Below, piece by piece: positions 8,589-15,572 of a stretch of 64,000 bases of DNA. This DNA is from Nocardiopsis gilva YIM 90087 (GTDB taxonomy: Bacteria; Actinomycetota; Actinomycetes; Streptosporangiales; Streptosporangiaceae), in NCBI RefSeq assembly GCF_002263495.1, contig NZ_CP022753.1, positions 3,782,001 through 3,846,000 of the forward strand, given 5' to 3'. The notes beneath the pieces were generated by a model, which was not told the origin of the DNA, searched no databases, and was given only the letters and a program-made list of their open reading frames with translations. The position numbers were made by a program, and so were the translations under genes. Position 1 is the stretch's first letter. Each line of letters begins with the position of its first letter.

Positions 8589-9803
8589 ATGCGTTTGAAC
8601 GTCACTGGCCCCTTTCCCGCCTTTCCCTGGCCTCCTTACGAGATCCGCTTCCCTACCGCCACCGACTGGACCCGATTCGTCGACCCCGAAACCGCGGACG
8701 CAGACCTGCTTCCTCTCCCGGTCATCCCTCGGCCCACGGGAAACCCCGAGGCTGCCCGACAATGGCGGGAGTGGCAGGACGCGCTGCTGTCCGGGCAGTG
8801 TCCGACGGCACGCCCCCGCATGTTCATTCCGCCAGACTCCCACGACGCCGCCAGCCAGCCACCGCCCGATTTCCACCAGCTCGCGCGTTGGCCCGAGCTG
8901 CGCCAGCACTGCCGCGCTTCATGGGGGTCCTTCCAGCGCTGGCGGATCGCTTTCTTCCACCGGTTGGTAGAGCTCCACGCCAATATGCCCCACTCGCAGA
9001 TGGTCGAGAGCGTGCGCTCGATGGCCCCCGGGCAGTCTGCCGTCATCAACATCATCGGGCTGGCCGAACCGACCGTCCTCCGCGAACAGCCCGGCGACGC
9101 GACGATCACCCTCGGATTCTTCGGCTCGCGTCACTACCTGCCCTGGCTGAGCGCGTTCGCTGCCACCGCTCCCCAACGCGAAAGCCCGCCCGACTGGTTC
9201 ACCCCACCGCCGCCCCCTCCACTTCCTGGCGGCGGCCGCGCGCCCACGGAGATCGGGACTCCCAGGGTGACCGTTGGGAGCAGTACGTACGCCGACTGGT
9301 TCGCCTTCACGTGCCCCGACATCGCAGCTTCCGACCTGATCGAATCCCCGCTGGGGTGCCCCGAGTCCGACGAGCGCCTGGCTCGTCAGTGGCACAGCTG
9401 GTGGGAGCAGGCGCGAACCGTCCCGGAGGGGCGGCAAGGGCTGGACGAGCTGCTCATGGGCTTCGCCGAGGCCCACCCCGATTTCAACCCGATGACGCCG
9501 TGGCCAGAGCTACGCGCCTACTGCCGCGCGGCCTGGCCGACATTCCGCGACTGGCATCCCCGTACTCGGCGCCACGTGGAGGAGGCGGCGCGCCAGGCCA
9601 CGCGCAGGATCACCGACCTGCACGCCCTCCACCCCGGCTGGAGCAAGGTCGCGCCCCGCCGCGACGTCATCGACGTGGTTCCCGTGAGCAGCGCGCGGGT
9701 CGTGGCACAGGAACCCGGCCATGCCGTGATCACAGCGGGGCTGGTCGGCTCGGCGGACTTCGCCGACTGGGTGCTGGACTTCACCGCCGACCCTGCTGGC
9801 TAG
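8589..9803 (+). CDS. Unknown protein with two tandem homologous domains
   Basis: The 404-residue soluble protein has no family I recognise, but its two halves are clearly homologous. Residues about 20-192 and 230-400 share, in order, a W-x-F...DLL/DLI segment, ARQW, WPELR followed by a CRA-W block, QPGDATIT versus EPGHAVIT, and GSRHYLPWLSAF versus GSADFADWVLDF. A proline-rich linker (PPDWFTPPPPPPLPGGG) joins them. There is no signal peptide or membrane segment. The start ATG at 8589 follows a GTAAGGG ribosome binding site. It stands alone between a secreted protein and a convergent reductase. Confidence 0.75.
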   Translation: MRLNVTGPFPAFPWPPYEIRFPTATDWTRFVDPETADADLLPLPVIPRPTGNPEAARQWREWQDALLSGQCPTARPRMFIPPDSHDAASQPPPDFHQLARWPELRQHCRASWGSFQRWRIAFFHRLVELHANMPHSQMVESVRSMAPGQSAVINIIGLAEPTVLREQPGDATITLGFFGSRHYLPWLSAFAATAPQRESPPDWFTPPPPPPLPGGGRAPTEIGTPRVTVGSSTYADWFAFTCPDIAASDLIESPLGCPESDERLARQWHSWWEQARTVPEGRQGLDELLMGFAEAHPDFNPMTPWPELRAYCRAAWPTFRDWHPRTRRHVEEAARQATRRITDLHALHPGWSKVAPRRDVIDVVPVSSARVVAQEPGHAVITAGLVGSADFADWVLDFTADPAG

Positions 9804-9822
9804 TCCGTGGCCTCTGCCGAGG

Positions 9823-10449
9823 TCAGCGGCGGCTGTAGCGCAGGCCCACGGCGCCCGTGGCGAACACTGTTGTCCCGGCGAGCTGCCACGTCGAGGCTGG
9901 GATGTCCTCGGAGAACAGGCGCAGGCCGCCACCGAGTACGGAGGGCAGCAGGTTCACGCGAAGTTCGTCGACCAGGTCGGCGCGCAGCAGCGCCTGGATG
10001 ATGCTGGCGCTGTTGAGGACGAGGATGTCCCGCCCCGGTGTGCTTTTGAGTGCGGCGACCTCCGCTTCGAGATCACCCGCGGCGATGCGCGCGTTACGCC
10101 AGCTCGCGCTGGACAAGGTGCGCGAGAAGACGACCTTCTCAACGTCGTCGAGCCACACGGCGAGGTCGCGATCGCGCGCGGGGCTCTCGGGGTTCTTCGC
10201 CACCGTCGGCCAGAACTGGGAAAAGCCCTGGTAGTTCCTCCGGCCCAGCAGCACCGTGCTCGCACCGCGCCAGACGCCCTCGAAACTCTCCATCATCTCG
10301 ATGGCGTGCTCGACGAGCCAGTCCATGGCGCCGTCGGGCCCAGCGGTGAACCCATCCATGGACACGTGCACCCAGGCGACCAGCTTGCGCTGCGCCCCCG
10401 AATCGACGTTCTCCGAGCCTGTCATGGCAGAGGTCTCCGTTCGTCTCAT
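9823..10449 (-). CDS. Dihydrofolate reductase family protein
   Basis: The 208-residue RibD/DHFR-like reductase has VAWVHVSMDGFTAGPDGAMDWL (first strand and substrate loop), TVLLGRRNYQGFSQFWP, a DILVLNSASIIQALL nucleotide loop and the conserved LVDELRVNLLPSVLGGGLRLF block. It is predicted to be NADPH-dependent, with unknown substrate. Its first codon overlaps the stop of the TetR regulator gene (ATGA), so the two are translationally coupled and the reductase is probably part of the regulator's own response. An internal ATG a few codons downstream is an alternative start. Confidence 0.87.
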   Translation of the reverse strand: MRRTETSAMTGSENVDSGAQRKLVAWVHVSMDGFTAGPDGAMDWLVEHAIEMMESFEGVWRGASTVLLGRRNYQGFSQFWPTVAKNPESPARDRDLAVWLDDVEKVVFSRTLSSASWRNARIAAGDLEAEVAALKSTPGRDILVLNSASIIQALLRADLVDELRVNLLPSVLGGGLRLFSEDIPASTWQLAGTTVFATGAVGLRYSRR

Positions 10450-11084
10450 GGTGGCGGTCGCAAGCCCGCGAAGGTGACCTTGACGAGACGGTGGGCTGCC
10501 GCCTCGGAGTGCAGGCCGCGGGCCGCCATGAGGGCGTTAACGCAGTAGCTCGCGAGTTCGTCGGGGGCGACGTCGTCTCGGAGGTCTCCGTCGCGTGCCC
10601 CTTCGGCCAGCAGGTCGCGGATCATGTTGTGGAGCCGTTGATGTGCCACGGTGGCCTGCTCGCCCTGGTGGAGGAAGGCCGAGAGCTCGGCCCCGTGGCC
10701 GCCCTGTTCTCCATGGCCTGCGTGGTCCCCGTGGCCTTTATGGTGACCGTGATTCCCATGGGGTCGGTGGGCCAGGATGACGGCGAAGGCCTCCAGCACG
10801 GCTTCGAGCCGCTCCCCCGCCGTGCCGCCGGTCTCCTCGCGGACCTTGGTGAGGTATTCGAGGTGGCCGGTCACCTTGCGCTCGTGCCAGGCGAGCAGGA
10901 TCGATTCGACGTCCGGGAAGTACTTGTAGAGGGTCGCCCGCCCGATGCCGGTCTCCTTGGCGATCCGCGACATCGTGACCGACGTCAGCCCGTGCTCGGC
11001 GACCAGCTTCGCCGTGGCGTCCAGGGTGGCCTCTCGCACCGCGCGGCGGTGTTCCTCGATCGTCTCGTTCCACAGCTTCGGCAC
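10446..11084 (-). CDS. TetR-family regulator with histidine-rich loop
   Basis: The 212-residue protein has a canonical TetR N-terminal helix-turn-helix (LVAEHGLTSVTMSRIAKETGIGRATLYKYFPDVESIL, residues about 27-64). The ligand domain contains a His/Gly-rich insert at about residues 106-130 holding nine histidines. Such a loop could bind Ni, Zn, Cu or Co, making this a candidate metal sensor, although His-rich stretches also arise neutrally. It forms an overlapping operon with the DHFR-like reductase and is divergent from two membrane proteins, the first of which also has a histidine pair. Tandem repeats between the divergent genes are likely operators. Confidence 0.87.
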   Translation of the reverse strand: MPKLWNETIEEHRRAVREATLDATAKLVAEHGLTSVTMSRIAKETGIGRATLYKYFPDVESILLAWHERKVTGHLEYLTKVREETGGTAGERLEAVLEAFAVILAHRPHGNHGHHKGHGDHAGHGEQGGHGAELSAFLHQGEQATVAHQRLHNMIRDLLAEGARDGDLRDDVAPDELASYCVNALMAARGLHSEAAAHRLVKVTFAGLRPPP

Positions 11085-11113
11085 CGCCTCAGTCTAGGCA
11101 ATGCCACCGACAA

Positions 11114-11149
11114 GACACTGTGAATCGACAGCGACACTTTGTATCGATA
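11114..11149. promoter_or_regulatory. Tandem 17-bp direct repeats, candidate TetR operators
   Basis: Two similar 17-base elements occur at 11114-11130 and 11133-11149, starting GACACT and ending ATCGA-x-A, with 13 of 17 positions identical and a 19-base period. They lie between the TetR gene start (11084) and the divergent membrane gene (11218). Two helical turns between copies is a common arrangement for cooperative repressor dimers. Binding is inferred, not shown. Confidence 0.5.
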
Positions 11150-11217
11150 AAATGAGAGTGCCATGGCGACGGCCCGACGCCGACGATCATCCCCCCTCGA
11201 CCTCAGGGAGCCCACCC

Positions 11218-11457
11218 ATGACCGACCAGCAGCCGCGTCGCGCCGACGACGCCACCGGTACAGCACCAGATCAGCCCCCCATCACCGGCATGCCGCGCTG
11301 GGTGAAGGTGTTCGGCATCCTCGCAATCGCCGTGCTTGTGACCATCGCCATCGTTCACCTGGCCGGTGGCGGTATGGGGAACCACGGACACGGCGCAGGC
11401 GACGCGGCGTCCTCTGGCGCTGTCGCGGAGCAGCAGCAGAGCGCGCAGCGGTCGTGA
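11218..11457 (+). CDS. Small single-pass membrane protein
   Basis: This 79-residue protein has a hydrophilic N-terminus (MTDQQPRRADDATG), a conserved-looking MPRWVKVFGILAIAVLVTIAIVHL membrane segment and a short tail GGGMGNHGHGAGDAASSG with two histidines. The ATG at 11218 is preceded by CAGGGAG. It overlaps the next gene at GTGA, so the two membrane proteins are probably made together and may form one complex. Function is unknown. Confidence 0.7.
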   Translation: MTDQQPRRADDATGTAPDQPPITGMPRWVKVFGILAIAVLVTIAIVHLAGGGMGNHGHGAGDAASSGAVAEQQQSAQRS

Positions 11458-12056
11458 GCGTGCCCATGACCATGCCGCCCCGGCTCCGCAAGGTCGCTCT
11501 TACCGCCCACGTCACCTCGTCCGTCGGCTGGCTCGGAGCGGTCGCCACCTTCCTCGCCTTGGCCGTCGCCGGGCTGGCGGTCCAGGACACCCTGACCGCG
11601 CGGGCCGCCTACCTCGCGATGGAGCTCACCGCGTGGTTGGTCATCGTCCCGCTGAGTTTTGCCTCCCTACTGACGGGGCTCATCTCCTCGCTGGGCACCA
11701 CGTGGGGCCTGTTCCGGCACTACTGGGTGCTGATCAAGCTCCTGCTGACCGCCGTCGCCACGGTCCTGCTTCTGGTGCATCTGCAACCGATCGGCTTCAT
11801 GGCCGGAGTCGCGGAGGACACGACAGCGGCCCTGGCCAGCACCGACCACACCGCCGTGCGAACGCAGCTCGTGTTCGACGCCGGCGCCGCCCTGGTGGTC
11901 CTGCTCGTGGTCACATCGCTGGCTGTGTTCAAACCGCGCGGCTTGACACCCTACGGGCAGCGCAAGCAGAGCGCGCTGCGCGTGGGCACCGCCCGCGCCT
12001 CGCGGAACCTGGAGGTTCGTCGAACCGACACCGGGATCACGCGCCAGAGGTCATAG
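11454..12056 (+). CDS. DUF2269-like integral membrane protein
   Basis: The protein of up to 200 residues has four predicted membrane helices: VTSSVGWLGAVATFLALAVAGL, AYLAMELTAWLVIVPLSFASLLTGL, YWVLIKLLLTAVATVLLLVHL and a C-terminal LVFDAGAALVVLLVVTSLAVF. The layout, with HVTSSVGWLGAV near the start, recalls DUF2269-type membrane proteins. I chose the GTG at 11454, which overlaps the upstream stop; ATGs at 11466 and 11472 are alternatives. Context suggests a partner of the preceding small membrane protein under the divergent TetR. Confidence 0.72.
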   Translation: MSVPMTMPPRLRKVALTAHVTSSVGWLGAVATFLALAVAGLAVQDTLTARAAYLAMELTAWLVIVPLSFASLLTGLISSLGTTWGLFRHYWVLIKLLLTAVATVLLLVHLQPIGFMAGVAEDTTAALASTDHTAVRTQLVFDAGAALVVLLVVTSLAVFKPRGLTPYGQRKQSALRVGTARASRNLEVRRTDTGITRQRS

Positions 12057-12077
12057 AGGCGAGGCCGCTCGCAGCTC

Positions 12078-13157
12078 TCAGAAGGAGCCATCGGGAAACA
12101 GCACGGCGCGGAACAGGCGACGGGCCGCGCGTGTGGCGGGTTGCCGCCAGGTGGGCGTGGCGTTGGCGAGCACGGCCACGGCCGCGTCGGCGGTCGGGCT
12201 GAATCCGACGAACGCCGTGAAGCCGCCGGTGCCACCGGTGTGCCACAGCAGGGTCTGCCCGCCGATCACGCGGTGGTTCCACACCAGGCTGATGCTGGTC
12301 CCGGCGGCACCGGCACGCCCCGCCATGAGACGGCGTGGGACGCGGGCCGCCCGCAAGGCGTCGGCGAGTGGCGGTTTGATCATCTCTGGGCGCAGGTGGG
12401 CACGCAGGTAGATCAACAGGTCGGCGGCGGTGGACCGAACGGCTCCCGCGCCGGCGAGGGCACCGAAGTGCCAGGGGCCGACCGGCCGACCACGGCGGTG
12501 GCCAGTGGCAGAGCGCGTCGCCGGGGCGATCGCGGGTGGCGCGCCGCTGTCGTCCATCCCGAGCGGGCCCATGATGCGCTCAGCGACCAGCTCGGGATAG
12601 CTGGTCCCGGCGGCGTCGGCCAGGAGTTGGCCCAGCAGGCCGACCCCGAACGTGGAGTAGTGCGGCGGAGGCGGCGTCGCGGGTGCGGGCCGCAGCCGGG
12701 CGGTGGCGCGGTGCAGGTCGTCGCGCGAGTAGCGGGCATACGGGTCGGCGAGCCATTGGGCGACCGCCCCCGGGAACAGGTTGCGCGGCAGTCGGGGCAT
12801 CCCGGCCGTGTGGGTGGCCAAATCGAGCAGCGTGATCGGGCGCTCACCGCGGCGCGGCCGGGCGTCGGGCGGCAGGTAGGTGTCGATCGGGTCCTTGTAG
12901 TCGACGTCGCCGTTGGCGGCCATCTCGGCGAGCAGCAGGGCGGTGAAGGTCTTGGTGACCGAGCCCGTTTCGAAGGTCGTGTAGGGGTCGACCAGGTCCG
13001 GCAGCCCGCGCCGCTGGAAGCCGACGGCCCGCACCGCCTCCTGCGTCCCCCGGATCACGGCTGCCGTCGCAGCGGGCACGCGCGTCTCGGCGAGCAGGGG
13101 ACGCATGTGGATGTCGAGCAGGGTGGAGAGGCTCTGAGTCTGGGCCGATGTCGTCAC
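12078..13157 (-). CDS. Serine hydrolase, class C beta-lactamase/DD-peptidase fold
   Basis: The 359-residue protein has the penicillin-binding-protein-type active site: SxxK as SVTK at residues 66-69 (in FETGSVTKTFTALL), a tyrosine motif HYSTFGVGLLGQLL, and the KTG equivalent HTGG in LLWHTGGTGG. No signal peptide is visible, so it may act in the cytoplasm, unlike most wall enzymes of the family. The GTG at 13155-13157 is chosen because a GGGAGG ribosome binding site sits just upstream and the codon overlaps the stop of the preceding gene. It is the last gene of a four-gene overlapping operon with a small peptide, so a peptidase, esterase or amidase role on the peptide product is plausible. Confidence 0.87.
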   Translation of the reverse strand: MTTSAQTQSLSTLLDIHMRPLLAETRVPAATAAVIRGTQEAVRAVGFQRRGLPDLVDPYTTFETGSVTKTFTALLLAEMAANGDVDYKDPIDTYLPPDARPRRGERPITLLDLATHTAGMPRLPRNLFPGAVAQWLADPYARYSRDDLHRATARLRPAPATPPPPHYSTFGVGLLGQLLADAAGTSYPELVAERIMGPLGMDDSGAPPAIAPATRSATGHRRGRPVGPWHFGALAGAGAVRSTAADLLIYLRAHLRPEMIKPPLADALRAARVPRRLMAGRAGAAGTSISLVWNHRVIGGQTLLWHTGGTGGFTAFVGFSPTADAAVAVLANATPTWRQPATRAARRLFRAVLFPDGSF

Positions 13158-14086
13158 GCCGCACCTCCCGATGCCGCCGAGCTGGTACTGAGCGCACGCG
13201 ACACCGTCATTGTCGCGGCAAGGACGGCGACGATCGTTGGGTGGTGATGGTTGCGGAACGCGCGCTGGGCGTCGCTCGATGGGCGGGTGACACCGTTCGG
13301 GAGCATGCCGTCGTCCTTCTGGGCCTGTGCCAGGTGGGCCCACACATGCGGGTAGAAGAGCGGGTGCCGCAGACAGGTACCGACGATGAGGAATTCACCG
13401 AGCAGGTCCCAGAACGAGGTCTCGTTGAAGACCTCCACCCAGACCGGTAGCCACTGGTGGAGGTAGTCCTCCAGCTCTCGCGGCAGTCCGTCGGGGTGGG
13501 CGCCCCAGTCGGTGAGGTGGAAGACGGTGTGGGTGACGCCGTAGGCGTTGTGGGCGTCCAGCATCCACGGTTCGGGGGTGCCGCCGAGCCAGGTGAGTGC
13601 GGTGAGGTCGGCGGGATCGTCGTAGAGGGGAATGCCGGTTCTTCGGGCCGCGGCGAGCATCGCTAACCGTCGGTTGGGCACATGTTCGGGCACGCGTGAG
13701 GCACGCAACCCTGCCAGATGGGCGGCCAGTTCTTCCAGTTCGGGGTGCTCGTAGCCGCCAGCCGCGAAGATGGAGTAGATCTCCAGCGGGTGGGTCGCGG
13801 CAGGGGTGTGCTGCTGCAGCCGGAAGAGGAGGTCGCCTTCGCGGAACTCGCGCCAGGCGAAGTCGAACAGGGAGTCGGCGATACCCGAACTACGCGGTCC
13901 GAAGACCGCCTCGCGCCGGACGAGGCCGGCGGCCAAGGCGAGCTCGCTCAGCGACTTCAGCGCGTCTCCGTCGATCTCGTGGTCGGGCACGTCCCGGGCC
14001 AGCGCGAAGCACGAGCGGACCTGGTCGAGCCAGTCCAGGGCACTGTCACCGACCCGGTGGGCGGATCCGATGCTTGCGGCATCCAT
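13154..14086 (-). CDS. Unknown protein, possible DUF6895 family, in peptide operon
   Basis: The 310-residue predicted all-helical soluble protein has a motif HTVFHLTDW at residues 186-194, preceded by a conserved-looking WMLDAHNAYGVT. A HHH triplet lies at about 280-282. From memory this HTxFxLTDxG motif is seen in DUF6895 proteins; I cannot confirm the match here. The start ATG at 14084-14086 overlaps the upstream stop, and its own stop overlaps the hydrolase start, so the set is tightly coupled. No catalytic motif is recognised. Confidence 0.7.
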   Translation of the reverse strand: MDAASIGSAHRVGDSALDWLDQVRSCFALARDVPDHEIDGDALKSLSELALAAGLVRREAVFGPRSSGIADSLFDFAWREFREGDLLFRLQQHTPAATHPLEIYSIFAAGGYEHPELEELAAHLAGLRASRVPEHVPNRRLAMLAAARRTGIPLYDDPADLTALTWLGGTPEPWMLDAHNAYGVTHTVFHLTDWGAHPDGLPRELEDYLHQWLPVWVEVFNETSFWDLLGEFLIVGTCLRHPLFYPHVWAHLAQAQKDDGMLPNGVTRPSSDAQRAFRNHHHPTIVAVLAATMTVSRALSTSSAASGGAA

Positions 14087-14817
14087 CAGCGCTTCGGTTC
14101 CTTGAGGAGGTGGGCGATCGTCAGTTCCAGCGCCGTGCGGGGCTCGCCCGTGGCGAGCATCGCCATGTGCTCCAGCGCAGGAGTGAGCAGCGGTTCCGGC
14201 GCGGTGCTGTGGTCCAGGGCAAGCCAACGGGCCAGGCGCGCGGCGGTGAGGTGGTCGCGGCGCAGCATCGAGCGGACCATGCCCCGGCTGAGGTCGGCGC
14301 GCCGACGTCCGGCCTCGTTGCGGGTGGCGCCGACGAGTCCGGGCAGTGCGAGTGGGGACAGCCGCGCGTAGGCGACCGACCAGGCGGGCCAGCGCTCGTC
14401 GATGCTGGCCGCGATCCCCTCGCCCGAGTCGCTGTCGACGGCGGCGGCGGGCGACAATCCCTCCCATGTCGTGGCATCGACGGCGAAGCGGGCCAGCACG
14501 CGCCGCAGGGCCCAGTCACGGGCGGCCCAGACGAGGTCGGGGGTGGGCGAGACCGGCGGCGCGGGATAGGCCCGCGCCGCCTCGCGGACCACAGCGATGT
14601 CATCGTCCCCCGGGACCCGGTCGCACAGGACGTAGGGGGCGAGGATGTCGGCGCCGAGGACGCGGACCGCCCCCAGGCCCGTGCCGCTGTCATCGAGTTC
14701 GGCGACGCGCCGTTGCAGCGTGAAGGCGCGGCCAGGGGCCGCCAGGGCGCTGGCCGCGTCGGCGGCCAGGACCTGGGTGGCTTCCTCGACTCGGGCCGAG
14801 GGCGATGAGGTCAGCAT
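14086..14817 (-). CDS. Unknown protein in peptide operon
   Basis: The 243-residue protein is helical, alanine- and arginine-rich and soluble, with segments such as DLVWAARDWALRRVLARFAVD and HLTAARLARWLALDHSTAPEP. I recognise no domain. It begins 10 bases after the 78-aa peptide gene and its stop overlaps the start of the next gene (ATGA). Its position between a small peptide and a hydrolase suggests a dedicated accessory or modification role, but this is inference from gene order only. Confidence 0.65.
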   Translation of the reverse strand: MLTSSPSARVEEATQVLAADAASALAAPGRAFTLQRRVAELDDSGTGLGAVRVLGADILAPYVLCDRVPGDDDIAVVREAARAYPAPPVSPTPDLVWAARDWALRRVLARFAVDATTWEGLSPAAAVDSDSGEGIAASIDERWPAWSVAYARLSPLALPGLVGATRNEAGRRRADLSRGMVRSMLRRDHLTAARLARWLALDHSTAPEPLLTPALEHMAMLATGEPRTALELTIAHLLKEPKR

Positions 14818-14827
14818 GGGCGAATTG

Positions 14828-15064
14828 TCAGAACGCCCGGGCGCAGGCGAGGTTCTGGATCACGCCGCCGTGGGTGTCCTCGATCGGATCGTCGTTGGGG
14901 TTGGCCGACAGCAGAAGACTGAGATTGGCACTGAGATCCGCACGTGGTGCCGCGTACGGGGGAGCCTCGGCCGTTTCTCCAGCGTGTACGAGTGTCTGCA
15001 CCGCCAGTTGGTCCTCAGCCTTCACCCCCGCGCCATGGAGTTGTGAGGACATGTGCGCTGCCAT
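14828..15064 (-). CDS. 78-aa peptide, first gene of operon (candidate precursor peptide)
   Basis: The ATG at 15062-15064 has a G-rich ribosome binding site (CAGGGGGGATC) and opens a 78-residue frame. The N-terminal half is soluble and helix-prone (MSSQLHGAGVKAEDQLAVQT); the C-terminal half is Asn/Asp-rich (SANPNDDPIEDTHGG) and ends VIQNLACARAF with a single cysteine at residue 74. There is no signal peptide or membrane segment. A small leading gene followed by two unknown proteins and a hydrolase resembles a ribosomal peptide natural product locus or a small regulatory/immunity module. A longer start 14 codons upstream exists but lacks the ribosome binding site. Confidence 0.6.
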   Translation of the reverse strand: MAAHMSSQLHGAGVKAEDQLAVQTLVHAGETAEAPPYAAPRADLSANLSLLLSANPNDDPIEDTHGGVIQNLACARAF

Positions 15065-15572
15065 ACCGATCCCCCCTGCGAATTGGAACGAATCTGATCG
15101 CACCAAGAATGACGGCTGCCGACAGGTTGCGACAAGCGCCCGCCATTCCCAATATCGCGTTCTGGCTGACGCCTAATTCATCCACTAAAACACCCGACGT
15201 GGCGCGTCATCGCATGTCAAGACCGGGGGCAACAGATCGTTTCACGGCGAGGAATGCCGCCGCATATGTCCGACAAAATCTCCCTATCTCCCAGCGACTC
15301 CTACCGATACCGTATCGCGCGAACCGGCCCGCATTTCGGTCAGCGGGAATAGCGGCGGAGTCTGTCTGGCCACTCTCCTGGCCGGGACACCCAGTGTCCA
15401 GGACAGCGGGACTGAGATCTCGTCGCATGTGGTGCGTCCGCGGTAGCGGATCAGCGTGCAGGCGATGCGGCAGAGCCTGGGAAACGGACCGCCTCGCGCT
15501 CGTGGCGGCGGTGCAGTCGGAGCCCTTGTCGTCGCGGAGTGCTGCGCCGACGCCCGGACACCTCCGTCCGGC
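15065..15572. other. 508-base gene-free stretch with a 13-bp palindrome
   Basis: This is the promoter side of the leftward peptide operon and the downstream side of the leftward BCCT gene. It is less GC-rich than its surroundings. An odd palindrome, CGATAC-C-GTATCG, lies at 15305-15317 and could be an operator for the peptide operon, although it is about 240 bases from the first start codon. Short open frames here lack domains and ribosome binding sites. Confidence 0.45.

Noticed and set aside
15207-15428. 73-codon leftward frame (ends SVAPGLDMR) in the peptide-operon upstream region
   Set aside because: No ribosome binding site, no motif, and the composition is random-like; kept as non-coding.
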